Positions 43,922-54,953 of a stretch of DNA of 64,000 nt are shown here, piece by piece. This DNA is from Macrolepiota albuminosa (lineage: Eukaryota; Basidiomycota; Agaricomycetes; Agaricales; Agaricaceae): NCBI GenBank assembly GCA_027475525.1, contig JAMWFC010000055.1:2629042-2693041 (forward strand). The letters run 5' to 3'. A program made the translations under genes and the position numbers. The notes below the pieces were generated by a model. It was not told where the DNA came from, made no database searches, and saw only the letters and a list, made by a program, of their open reading frames with translations. Position 1 is the first letter of the stretch, and each line of letters opens with the position of its first letter.

Positions 43922-44694
43922 TGTCAGGTTCTACTGAGTTGGAGGCTTTCTGGGAAAGCAACACCCTTACGAGGTGGACTTGATCTACAGACACTCGGGT
44001 GTTTGGAACTTCAGACTGAGCTCCGGGGTTCAAGATGCAAACAGGGGAATTTCTGGAGTAAGGGACTTAGTCCGGGGATCTGGTGGAGTTGAAAGAATTA
44101 AGGGGATGGAGTCGAGTTGAGAACCAGAGGTTCTAGGACGAGACCCAGTTAGTAAAGTTTGAGTTGCAAAGTGCGTACCAATCTTAGAAGCACATGAACA
44201 AGTTGAGCGTGCCAGTCGAAGCGTGCCAGTCAAGCGTACTGGTCAGTGCATACCAGTCAAGTCAAAGGGCACGCAAGCAATCAATGTAATATCAAGACTA
44301 GTGTATAACAAGTGGGTAGCTACTCTTAAATACTGGGGGTAGCTGCTCTGGGTTCCTGAGGGGTCTCGGAATGTCTGGGGCAGTTCCAGGATTTAATGGG
44401 CAGTGGCGGAAGTGGGGGAACTGTATACCAGGGACTGTGCATGCAGAGTGTGCGATCAATTGGCACAGAAGGGTGCCGTGATGCGTGATGGCCAGGGTAG
44501 TTGGCGTGATCCAGTGATCAGCACGTGCCAGTGGGTAGCTCCAGGGTTCATGTAGCAGGGCTGTCAGGGGGTGCAGCGTGATGGCGGTGGGGGCAGTTCT
44601 GATGGCGGGGTTCGTGTTGTGGAGTTGGCAGAGGAGCCCTGGATGTGGCTCCAGAGGTGTTCCGGAGTGGTTCTGAGTGGGAGGGGTTGTGACA
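43922..44694 (-). repeat. G1 5' LTR (773 bp)
   Basis: Plus-strand ends TGTCAGGTTCTAC and GGTTGTGACA, partner of 7516-8310. Followed by TCTAT at 44695-44699. Confidence 0.5.
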
Positions 44695-45400
44695 TCTATG
44701 ATCACAACCTCCACCATTGTTACTGCAATGATTCTGCTCTCTCCTATTGTAGTAATTACTACTATTATTACTACCCTCTAGATCTCTGTCTAGCTCAGCA
44801 GTTCAAGATTCTGCTCTCTCCTATTGTAGTAATTACTACTATTATTACTACCCTCTAGATCTCTGTCTAGCTCAGCAGTTCAAGCAGCAGACTGTCACTG
44901 CATATCATCAACAGGTGTCACACCTTCAGGCCCTTCAAAAACTATCCCCTGGTTGTCAATTAACAACTCACCATGATCACGCAAATCCTGGTTGTGCATT
45001 CTCTGATAGTTGACGTATTTATTCTAATTGTCTACCAGATGGACGTGTTGTGCTACGTGTTGTGGTTATGTTTGCTCCTCAAGAATGTGGACCTTGTCCA
45101 CCTCTTCCTTAATAGTAACCTGCTTTTGAGGTGTCTTAACCTCTTGCACAGCAAGTGGCACTTCTGGCTCTGCCAGAGTCATTGTCACAGTCTTTACTTC
45201 AGACAATGCCTGTTGAGGCACTCCACTGACATTGCATTGACAGTTTGCGGCATTCTGATGCCTGATATAGTCTTGCAACTCATTGGCCTGACAAGGCACA
45301 TTTAACAATTCTATTGCATCTACAATAGAGCATTTATGCAAATTTTCGTTACAACTCGCCAAATTTTTGTTAAGATCGGTTGCCAGGATTCTCATGGCTT
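44695..45400 (-). mobile_element. G0: right (5') part of the oldest gypsy element
   Basis: Minus strand 45395-45066 reads as a gag N-terminal region (MRILATDLNKNLASCNENLH ... LLNVPCQANELQDYI). The frame continues with stops toward 44700, ending GGGCDHR, which joins to QNDRDNNN at 7515. A 77-bp duplication lies at 44730-44883. No 5' LTR recognised beyond 45400. Confidence 0.5.
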
Positions 45401-45520
45401 TCGCACATCACCGATAGATGATGGCCAGTTATCATATCCAAAGTCCGATTGTTTACTGAATTTCCGTTTTACACATATTTCCTCCTTCTGTTACATTTCT
45501 CTGCCTCCAACCTCCTTGAA

Positions 45521-46618
45521 ATGGACTCTAAACCTGAGTTGAAAGATGCAAAAGAAATTTCCACCAAGCCGACATGCCGCAGAACCCCATTCACCGCCAA
45601 AGAACTTTTTGAGATTGTTCAAGCAGCTGTGAAGGTCAAGTGGTTTGAGGCTAAACATGGTGAAAAGAGAGAAAAACGCAATGAGATGGGAAATCTCATA
45701 CGTGAGCAGGGGGTCTTGGGTAGTAACAACATTTTTGAGACGCAACTTGAGGAGCTAATCCTGTGGCATGAGGTACGACATGTCCGTAGTACACGTGAGA
45801 CACGTGTTATATTAATGAATCCATCATTCACAGGACCCAGAGAAGGTGCCAAAATCTATCAGTAACGTCATCACGGGAATGACGTATGAAGGCACATTTG
45901 GTGCGCCTCTTGATAAACTCTCCTTTATGAAGAAGACATTTGAGGAGAAAACCGATGAGGAAAAGGAGAAAACATGGAAGGTGAGGGACAGTATCTGGAA
46001 AATCTGCATGTCCAAGCTGATATTCCTACCGATGAGGAAAAGGAGAAAACATGGAAGGTGAGGGACAGTATCTGGAAAATCTGCATGTCCAAGCTGATAT
46101 TCCTTTGACAGAAGAATGAAGATGATTGAAAGGGTGGGGAAGCAATCCGTCACGCGTCATCTAACTGGTTAAGCTGCCAAAGAGAAGCGCTCAAGGCATG
46201 TGAAGAATCTGATGGCACTGCATCTGATGCTGATAAAGAAAACATGCCAGCCCACGCTCCTGTCTCAAAGCCACCTTCAACCATGGCTAACCCTACCTCT
46301 TCTGCACGTCAACCCTCTGCCAAACCCATATCAAAGCCAGCTATAAAACCACTCTCCACTATCAAGCTTGGAAAGCAATCATCTTTCAAGTTTGATGATG
46401 AAGAAAATATGTCTACCCATAACACAAAGCATATTCGCAAGAGTGACTTCGATATTGCGGGGTACATGGAGGAAGAGAGAGAGGAACGTCGTAAATTTCA
46501 AGAGAAACTTTTGGAAGGGTTGGATCGTGCACGAGTGCAAGCAGAAAAAGCAGCGGAGAACAATCAAGACTTCCAAGATCGGTTCCTCAGTGTCATGACC
46601 AATGCCCTTCTGAAGTGA
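45521..46618 (+). pseudogene. PIF/Harbinger-like ORF1 (SANT/Myb-like), three exons
   Basis: Exons 45521-45772, 45834-45980, 46112-46618; introns of 61 bp and 131 bp, the latter 54 bp once its 77-bp duplication is collapsed. Exon 1 has a SANT/Myb-like helical region (FTAKELFEIVQAAVKVKWFE ... LEELILWHE); the end of the protein is a charged coiled coil (EEEREERRKFQEKLLEGLDR). Basidiomycete Harbinger-type transposons commonly pair such an ORF with a DDE transposase, which lies next door at 46810-48148, convergent. An in-frame TGA early in exon 3 (DD-stop-KGGEAIRHAS) is one transition from CGA. ORF1 proteins of this class help the transposase bind DNA. The family call is by pattern, not alignment. 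Confidence 0.5.
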
Positions 46619-46809
46619 GCATTCATATATTGATAATGTATCTAGATGGTTTACTACTTTCTTTGAACCCATTTTTACCTTACATGTTGATACTTGCTGA
46701 TCTTTGTTGTAATCTCAAGAGAAACCTCTCGCAATACCCTTTTAAATAATCACTTGTACATAGTTGGATCTGTATAATTTTTTACTCTCTTCTAATTGAT
46801 ATATTTATG

Positions 46810-48148
46810 TTAACGGTGCAAGTATTCTCGTAGTGAGGGTGGTGGACAATCAAAGTATTGAGATACTTGATTGGGCCGAATGCAATTGAGGCAATTTGTG
46901 AGGAGGACACCTACATGATAATAGCATCCTAGAGGAGAGGCATAAGGCCTCATCTTCCACCCAGCATTGAGAAATGGCCATGTGTTAGACACAATGCCAA
47001 AACCATGCTCGACCTCGATTTTGACAGCTGACATTGTTGCATTCCAATCCAATTCCTCCTTGGTGCGCTCACCCATTCCAGCATATGGGCTGAGGATATT
47101 GGGTCCCACTCCGTAAGCTGAATCTCCAAAGATTTGGAAAGCATGCAGGATGTGCTCCTCTGCTGGGGTGTTTTGAAGAGCTTCTGCATCGGATTCTTTG
47201 TGGTATGCGAATTGGGCAAGTCGATCAAGTAGCCCGCTATTACTGAGCAGGAAGTTATCATTACGGTGGCCTTCAAATGCCCCGTATAAGTGGCCGATGA
47301 TTCCATTTGGCAGCATGAGGGCTTGGAATTTCAATGCATGGAATTTCTTGTGGCCGTTGTAGGCCTGTCATTGATACCAGGTGGGGCGGCAAATGCGCCG
47401 TATCATGCAATTGAGGAAGCCAAAGATTGTCTTGATTGGTGCTCCTCATTGTTCAATAGCCTCTGCATACTTTGCAAGTTCAGAGGGGTGTAAGAGCCCC
47501 TCTGAGTCGCAGTCCAATAAATGCTCCCAATTTTTGTCAATGAATTCCACCAATTCATTAACTACTTCTGATATAGCAGAAGCAGGCCAATTGTATAGTA
47601 AAGAGAGTGATCAAAGGTCACCTGCACTGCAAAACCGTGCTAAGAGCAGACAGAACCCTTCTAAGCCAGTAAAAGAATATCTATTGGCCATACTAAACTT
47701 CTCCGGTATCTCCAGTGCTTCCAGCGTCTCAAAGATCTCTGGTGCAGTCAATCTGTGAGTGGAGTCTAATCAGCAGGTGTGGTGGCTGCGATAAATCCTG
47801 GCACACCAAAGATCTCTGGTGCAGTCAATCTGTGAGTGGAGTCTAATCAGCAGGTGTGGTGGCTGCGATAAATCCTGGCACACCGAAATCTCCATAAACA
47901 CTCCTTGTTCTCCAGCTTTCTGATCCACTCCTCCATTATTCTCTGACCTCCAGGTTCCGGTTGAGAGCATTGGGCTTGCAATTCACCGTTTCTAAAAGTA
48001 AGGTAAGCCTCTGATCATCACGTGATTCTTGTTCTGCATAGGCAAGGAGGGAAGATTGCAGTGTATCAATGATAGAAGATCCCTGAGGGCTTGCAGAGAA
48101 GAGTACGGGAACTGCTGTGAGCAGTAGATCTCGTACTTTATTGTTCAT
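46810..48148 (-). pseudogene. PIF/Harbinger-like DDE transposase (DDE_Tnp_4), decayed
   Basis: C-terminal 174-codon stretch: HALKFQALMLPNGIIGHLYG, HRNDNFLLSNSGLLDRLAQF, then FGDSAYGVGPNILSPY with the second Asp and VEHGFGIVSNTWPFL with the third acidic position. Upstream in broken frames: ENKECLWRFR, LTAPEIFETLEALEIPEKFS, YSFTGLEGFCLLLARF, NELVEFIDKNWEHLLDCDSE, and IFGFLNCMIRRICRP, where the expected first catalytic block GFIDGT reads GFLNCM, i.e. the Asp is lost. N-terminal exon from ATG 48148. Stops and a 77-bp duplication (47730-47883) interrupt. Catalytically dead. Confidence 0.5.
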
Positions 48149-50590
48149 ATCAGAGTTGATGTCGAAGAAAGCGAGGTTGCAGTCATCTGAGATATCTGTA
48201 GGAATTCAAATCTCCACTGCCAAATTTGGTATGGCCAACAACTGGCAGCTCGGCTAATTCTAAGCAAATTTTTGTTATTTACTATCAAATTTAAGCTAAA
48301 TATCAAAATATGGGTGCTGCAGAAATGCTCTAATCAATGGTGCTCATTGGTGCACACTTGTTTTGCATTCTACTGAGTCAGCTGGAGTGGCCATTGCAGA
48401 AATGCTCTAATCAATGGTGCTCATTGGTGCACACTTGTTTTGCATTCTACTGAGTCAGCTGGAGTGGCCATTAAAACTGCTGACTCTCATGCTGCTTTGC
48501 GCTTGAGGTATTCCACCACTTTGAGTTTGAAGATATGCACAAATAATTCAATATATTCTGTCAAATCTGCACAAGATACATGGTGGCTCCTAGCAGCCAG
48601 TAACTGTAAATGCTTTACTACATAAAGCTGCAGACACTTTTGCATTGATTCCTTAGTGACCAATGGATATCAGTCCAACACCAGCTGTAACTGGATAAAC
48701 AAGGTCAAATGCAACCTCTTACTCTCCTCATTGTCTGAGGAGTCTAGGTCAGACTCTAAGTCCAGAGCTTTATAAACAAGGTCAAATGCAACCTCTTACT
48801 CTCCTCATTGTCTGAGGAGTCTAGGTCAGACTCTAAGTCCAGAGCTTTCTGAGGCTTTCATGCCTCACCTGTGGCTATTTACTGACTCCTCCAAGCAACT
48901 CCTGGTCTTTAGGCACCAATGGCGCCTTCCCAGCTGTACAATATTGTTGTCCTCCCTGCTGACCCTTATTGCTGGTCCTTGTTGCCATGCATATATCATC
49001 AACAATGACTGTCCTGGTCCAGTGGCAGTGTCTGCCACATACTCCAAATGCTGCTTAGTTGGAGCAGTCCAAAACAGGGTGCTGTGTGCAAATGCGCTGC
49101 CTTGCCCCAGCTCTGAATACTGTGTAAGGTCTGGTTGACCTTTGAACTGAGCTGATGAACTCTTGGGCAAAACTGGATACATCAACGAAGGCATCTGGCT
49201 TGCTGGTAGCAATACTTCTGAGACTGCAGATCTCTCCTCTGGTTTACCACCAGGCCTTACAATGGACATCATCCATGATACAAATAGCCCACCTGGCATT
49301 CCAAAGCTCATACTAACATCATGAGATAACTTTTCATCCTGCTTTGATGGGGGCTAGTAAATAGATGTGGTTTGCATCTTCACAGCTTGAGACACAGGTG
49401 GGTCACCTGTATCTGGGAAAGGAGGGTCCAGATCAAAAGGGCCAGTCATGGAAGCATGTTTTCAATGTGATGCCAATAAAAGTCAAGAGTTTTTTGATGA
49501 GTTGCCTAGTCAGTAACAAGCCTAGAGTCTAGAGCCGATAGCAGAAGATTTAAAAAAATGTAACTGTTGGTTATGAGCTAGAACCTTCTTGTGTAAATCA
49601 CACAGTGCTAAATCAGACTACTATATTGGATTTGACTAGAACTAGAGTGAATACAAGATGTTGTCTTATGTAATACTCTACTGTGTGCTAGTAGTGTCAT
49701 TGATGTATGACAATTCATTACAACATCTACCAAGATGTTGTCTTATGTAATACTCTACTGTGTGCTAGTAGTGTCATTGATGTATGACAATTCATTACAA
49801 CATCTACCAGACTGATGTTTGTTATGCACAAACTGGTACAGTTGGCACAACTCATATGGGTTGTATGGAAACCTCCTGAACACAACTTTGTTCAGATAGT
49901 ACATTTATCATTTTAGTGTTCTCAATGAAAGCATTTGTATCCTACCCACACCTTGTTAGTGCTGAAAAAGTAGTAGAAGTGGCAGTCCAAGCTACCACCA
50001 GAGAAGGTATTTAACCTCTCTGCATCAGTTTGTTAGTGCTGAAAAAGTAGTAGAAGTGGCAGTCCAAGCTACCACCAGAGAAGGTATTTAACCTCTCTGC
50101 ATCAGTAGGAAAGAATATAATGACTTCAGGCCATCAGGAATTCTACTAGTGGCTTGCTCCTGTAAAAGGAATGCTTAATGTCTGTGAAACTCTTACAAAG
50201 CCAGCAAGCACCAGTGACAAGCAAGAGTTAAGTAGGTAAAAAGGCAAGCAAGAGTCAGGCAAGGCACCAGCAAGACTAACTAAGTGGTCAGACATTGCTA
50301 GAGAGCTTACAGTCAGTTTGGTGTATAGACCAGAAGAACACTACTATTGTTCAGCCTGAAGATATTCTATCCACAGGATGCCTTTATATACTACATTGGT
50401 GGCTATGCTATTACTAATACTATTTAACTAATTGGGCTCCAGTATATGATGGAGTATGACTAACAATAATCAATGCTGAGTAAGGTCTATGCATATGACT
50501 TATCTAGGCTGACTGTAAGCATGAAGCTTACAACGTCGGAAATTAGGACATGCTGAGTAAGGTCTATGCATATGACTTATCTAGGCTGAC
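48149..50590. other. Decayed repeats, mostly unrecognised
   Basis: Minus 49311-48865 (148 codons) and 48760-48350 (DSDLDSSDNEESKRLHLTLF ... CADLTEYIELFVHIFKL, three TGA stops) look formerly coding but match no family I know. 49640-50590 is AT-rich with a TATATAAAGG at about 50390, possibly an LTR. Six 77-bp duplications fall here. Confidence 0.5.
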
Positions 50591-50843
50591 TGTAAGCATG
50601 AAGCTTACAACGTCGGAAATTAGGACGAGATCGAGCAATTCGAGCAATAGGGGAACGAATTGTTGGGCATCGATCAGAATGAACTGAACTCTATTCTTGA
50701 ACTTTATTGCGACAGGTATATATATATAGGGAGGGTAGTATGTTGTGGTTGGTTCTTTTTTTGGTCTTAGTTTTCGAATCTACTGTTGTGTCATTCTGGT
50801 TGTCGGTTTCAAGTGAGGTTGGACGTGTGGGTGTCCGCTTACA
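50591..50843 (+). repeat. G2 5' LTR (253 bp)
   Basis: Begins TGTAAGCATGAAGCTTACAA and ends GTCCGCTTACA, with TATATATATAGGGAGG as a likely TATA region near 50718. Confidence 0.5.
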
Positions 50844-51555
50844 CTTTTTTTTGAATGACACAACAGTAGATTCCGTACACCAAAATTACATCTTATCAAC
50901 CAGAGCTTTTTTTTCTTATTCTTTACTCGTAGCCACAGCTGGGTGAGTGCCCCAACTGAGGTGCTTATACTCCAACACACTGCTCCCAGTAGCACCCTGC
51001 TTGTGTGCAGATTCCCTATGCGTCAAAGTGGGCTCTGCACTCAACTGGCAAAACTGCTGGGAAAAAGTGGGCTTCAGTCATGTCCACCATCAGATGCATA
51101 CCCATTGCTCTCGTGGTCTCCTGCATGACCTCTGAGACATCAACAACCCAGACAAGCCTGAACAGTGGAACACATGAGGTGGGCTGCCAGGGCCGTATGA
51201 ACCAGCTGGGATGGACAAATGTGCCTGAGGAGGATGGGAGCACAGAGCAGGTAGATGTAAGGTGGGAGTGGGGAGATTGGCGAGAGAGGCTGGGGCAAGA
51301 AACCCGAGCAGGCATCAGAGGAAATGGAGCCTGAGAGGTTGGAGAGTGAGACATGGATGGTAGAGATGCAGAGACCATAATGCTAGAAGAGGTGATGAGG
51401 TGTGGGTCATGGGATTCTTATTCTGGTTCTTGATCTTGTTCTTCGTCTTCTTCGGCGGTTTCTTGGATATCTCTGAGACCAGGTGCTCCAGGGTTAGAGT
51501 GGGGCTGAGTGGTGAGAAGAGGTTCAATGGAAAGCAGGGTTGATGGGGAGATGGG
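50844..51555. other. G2 internal remnant, possible inverted gag piece
   Basis: The minus strand 51651-51315 reads a Pro/Glu-rich stretch (TTQPHSNPGAPGLRDIQETA, EEDEEQDQEPE) like the N-terminus of fungal gypsy gag, i.e. opposite to the integrase that follows. It would fit an internal rearrangement, but I cannot prove it. Confidence 0.5.
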
Positions 51556-52476
51556 ATGATGTTCAGGAGAGACAGCCTCTTTACCTCTGCGTTTTGGAGG
51601 GCCTTGATGAAACTCACGGGAGTAAAGCACAAGATGTCTACTGCATTCCATCCTCAGACCGATGGAGCATTGGAACGTTCAAATAAGACAATTGTGCAGT
51701 GCATTCAATATCATGTGGATCGTATTCAGACAGGTTGGGTAAAGGCCTTGCCAAGGATTCATTTTGGAATCATGAATACTGTCAATGCATCCACTGGTTT
51801 CTCTCCATTTCAACTTAAATCAGGATTTTCTCCTCATGTTTTGTTACCCTTATATCCACCCCCTCCTACTGACACGCTGGCTGAAGACCTTGCTCTCCGT
51901 GTATTGCAAGAAATCAAATCGAATTATTTGGAAGCTATGGACAATCTAATTATGTCCAAGATTAATCAGGCCCATCACACAAACACACATTGTTCCCCTG
52001 AAATTGAATACAAGGTGGGAGATAAAGTGATGCTGTCGACGGCTAATTGGCAAAGGGAATACGTCCAGAAAAAAAATGGCAGAGTGGCAAAGTTTATGCC
52101 AAGACAGGATGGTCCATTTGTAGTGCTCGAAGCCTTCCCTGAATCTTCGGAATACGTGTTAGACTTACTGCCATCCATGAGGATCTTGAATCGTTTCCAT
52201 TCTTCACTTCTTTTGCCATACCACCCAAACAATGATGAACTGTTCCTGTTTTGTCAATTAGAAATGCCTGGACCAATTGTTACGGAAGAGGGCCAGGAGG
52301 AGCACTTCATCAAGAAAATATTGGATGAACGGAAATGGGGAAGGGACGTCCAATACCTGGTTTGTTGGAGAGGATATGGCCCCAACCACAACAAGTGGAA
52401 GAGCAGGAAGGAGATGGAGGATACTGTTGCGCTTGATAAGTGGGAGGCATTAAAAGTTTCAGTTGGGAGAGATTGA
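51556..52476 (+). pseudogene. G2 integrase C-terminal half with chromodomain
   Basis: 306 open codons. Starts inside the integrase core at RDSLFTSAFWRALMKLTGVK, keeps HPQTDGALERSNKTIVQ with the catalytic Glu, a GPF-like block (DGPFVVLEAFPESSEYVLDL) and a chromodomain (EEHFIKKILDERKW, VQYLVCWRGYGPNHNKW). The first integrase Asp and zinc finger are absent, so it cannot integrate by itself. Chromodomains direct gypsy integration to heterochromatin. Confidence 0.5.
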
Positions 52477-52497
52477 AAATTTTAAAAGGTGGGTGAG

Positions 52498-52752
52498 TGT
52501 AAGCATGAAGCTTACAACGTCAAAAATTAGGACGGGATCGAGCAATTTGAGCAATAGGGGGACGGATTGTTGGGCATTGATCAGAATGAACTGAACTCTA
52601 TTCTCAAAATTTATTGCGACAGGTATATATATATAGGGAGGGTAGTATGTTGTGGTTGGTTCTTTTTTTGGTCTTAGTTTTCCAGAATCTACTGTTGTGT
52701 CATTCTGGTTGTCAGTTTCAAGTGAGGTCAGATGCATGGGTGTCCGCTTACA
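52498..52752 (+). repeat. G2 3' LTR (255 bp)
   Basis: Homologous to 50591-50843 with scattered, mostly transition differences; followed by CTGAC. Confidence 0.5.
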
Positions 52753-52757
52753 CTGAC

Positions 52758-53770
52758 TACTAGAAGACAAAAAGAGATAAGACAGGCTGAGCAGTCATTT
52801 GAATGTGCTAAAAGTGGGCACATCATCAGACTAAGCTCAAAATAGGGTTGGATATGGTCCAGAAACTGGTTCTCTGACAGCTCTGCCATGTTGGTCATAA
52901 ACTTGACCACTAGCTCACATTAAGTGTTCCTCTTACAAAGCAGTGTCCAGGAAGACCACAACAATGGCATGCATCTTTGCTCTGTAAATTGAGCTAGTAT
53001 ACTTCTGTGGTCTCTCATCATTTAAATCAGCTTAGGAGACCTTTTCCTTCTTCTTTGTCCTACCATACATTGCCTGAACTTCCTCCACTGCATCTGAATT
53101 GAGAGCAGTTCATGTGTCCTCCTGATTGGTGAGAATCTTCTTTATAGTAGCAAGAGTGGGCTCATTTGCCTGAATAGTGAGAAGAGTGCAAACAATGCCT
53201 GATTGGTGAGAATCTTCTTTATAGTAGCAAGAGTGGGCTCATTTGCCTGAATAGTGAGAAGAGTGCAAACAATGAAAAGTCGAAATGAAGAGTCATGAAA
53301 ATGGAATTGACCACATTAATAACAGCAAGAGCATGGCCAAGAGCAGTGAGGGCTTTATAAGCAGAGACAATGTTCTGAATGTATACTGAGACTAGCTTTA
53401 TAATGTCATAAATAGGATTATAAAAACACCATTCATGTTCAAAGCATTTTGCATGAATGTCCTTTTGAAATGCATTCTTAAAAATGGTCCAGACAGCATC
53501 AGCAGTTTGAGCAGGAGTAGTGTTCTTGAAATAGAAATAGATAATATTAGTAGAAAATATAGTTTTGTCAAGAGTGGCACAAGCTGACTGATCATCCTTT
53601 TGAAATAGCAGCACCAGAAGAATCATTGGAGCAGGAGATCTTACCCTTGATGTGTGCCAGAATGGCATGTCCAATGATCTCAAGCTCCATAACCTAAGCA
53701 TCATAATTTGAGCCATTGAACTTGTTGTCCAAGTTGAATGTGCGAAGCATCTCATAGTGGGTAAATGCAC
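52758..53770 (-). pseudogene. Ty1/copia gag remnant
   Basis: Minus strand in changing frames: FNLDNKFNGSNYDA and MELEIIGHAILAHIKGK (the N-terminal copia gag motif), then HAKCFEHEWCFYNPIYDIIK, VYIQNIVSAYKALTALGHAL, the UBN2-like gag core. At about 52985-52940 CHCCGLPGH is the start of a zinc knuckle whose last Cys is lost. A 77-bp duplication at 53121-53274. G2 sits just downstream. Confidence 0.5.
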
Positions 53771-54953
53771 GCTGACCGATGGAAGACGAACGGGACAAAA
53801 AGACTAGAACGCGACGACAGCAGCACCGATGTAGTTTCCGTAATTACGTAATGTACGCTATGCACCCTCTCGTGTAATGGGGTGCCAAATCCCCCAGCCA
53901 CCTCTTGAAATGGGATGATCAGCTTGTCCGATAACGCTTCTTCTGGTCAAAAGTTGACCTGACCCCTGAAAGGCAACCTTAAGTGGATGCTATTGACCCA
54001 GCACTTTTTGCCGGCACTGGACTTGTCGTTGAATAAAGAGATCTATATCGGACGCCACATTGCCAGCTCAAACCAACGAACAATAAGTCATTTTCTCAAT
54101 CAATTACTGAGGCACATACCTTGTAAGTTTGGAAAGTATAAATCTCGATTCTCGACTGAACCTACCAGTCGTCCAAACACATACCAACATGATGCATGAT
54201 CGCTTCCCTGATTTGACCCGTGCTTCGAGAAAATTTCAAGAACGTGTCCGAATTGACAACAGATAAATTGGATAGAAGATCTGCGGCCAGCTCCTCATCC
54301 TGTCCTGATTTGATGCTTCATTTTCTTTATTTGCATGCTGTCTCTTCTTGTCGGACAATGACTGTTGTTTCAAGCAAGATGAACAGGTGTTAGTAAACCC
54401 AGTTGTTGTCGGATTAATATTCGACGCATTAACTGGCAGTTTAAGTCAGCATCTGCCGCACTTATGCTGTGTAGGCCTTGAATATTTGAATGGTTCATTT
54501 ACGTGCCGTCAATTATGTTCTGTAGCAATGTGGTTGTGTGGAGACTGGCAAGCTCTGCTCCTGAAGTCACGTTTACGAAGCAAAAGTGTTGGGTCAATAG
54601 CTTCACTGGTAAGCGTAAATATCACAGAAGCGATGAGCTCAGAAGTAGTGTTTTCATTCCAGTTTACGACTACCTACTTACCCATGGGCCCGGGTCTAAG
54701 CCCCACCTGACCCAGGCCTTACAAGGGCTTCGGGGCTTGGCTCAATGTTGAGAAAAGCCTTGGCCCTTCTGAATCAAGCAGGACCTTGCGGATCGCTACT
54801 TCGATCGAACTTGCAAGCTTGACATTGCACCACCTACTGCCACGGCAATCTCCTTGCAGGTATTTGAGGACCGCGCAATAACTGGTTACGGTCGGGCCTT
54901 GCTCAGTGATACCTTTCAACCGAGTTTCAGACACACAGTGATTATTGCTGACT
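53771..54953. other. Intergenic region upstream of P450
   Basis: No convincing ORF. It should contain the P450 promoter; I see no clear TATA or known operator. Confidence 0.5.

Larger units (their letters stand above)
7516..44694 (-). mobile_element. G1: Ty3/gypsy chromovirus split by three younger elements
   Basis: Bounded by related LTRs of 795 and 773 bp, both TGTCA...TGACA, and by the 5-bp target duplication TCTAT at 7511-7515 and 44695-44699. Removing X, C1 and Y (each with its own target duplication) leaves an element of about 10.35 kb with minus-strand order gag, protease, RT, RNase H, integrase, chromodomain, then a plus-strand accessory gene and the 3' LTR. A polypurine tract (GAGAGGGGGGTGA on the minus strand, about 8311-8323) abuts the 3' LTR. 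Several catalytic residues are lost, so it is not autonomous now. Confidence 0.5.
50591..52752 (+). mobile_element. G2: internally deleted chromodomain gypsy element
   Basis: LTRs 50591-50843 and 52498-52752 (TGTAAGCATGAAGC...GTCCGCTTACA), target duplication CTGAC at 50586-50590 and 52753-52757. Polypurine stretch AAAAGGTGGGTGAG before the 3' LTR. Only the end of pol remains; gag, protease, RT and RNase H are gone. It inserted into the decayed copia gag around 52753-53770. The 5' LTR start overlaps a 77-bp duplication (50473-50626). Confidence 0.5.

Noticed and set aside
44807..44883. Tandem repeats as minisatellites or CRISPR-like array
   Set aside because: Only two copies each, no spacers, always 77 bp with unrelated sequences; assembly overlap is the better explanation.
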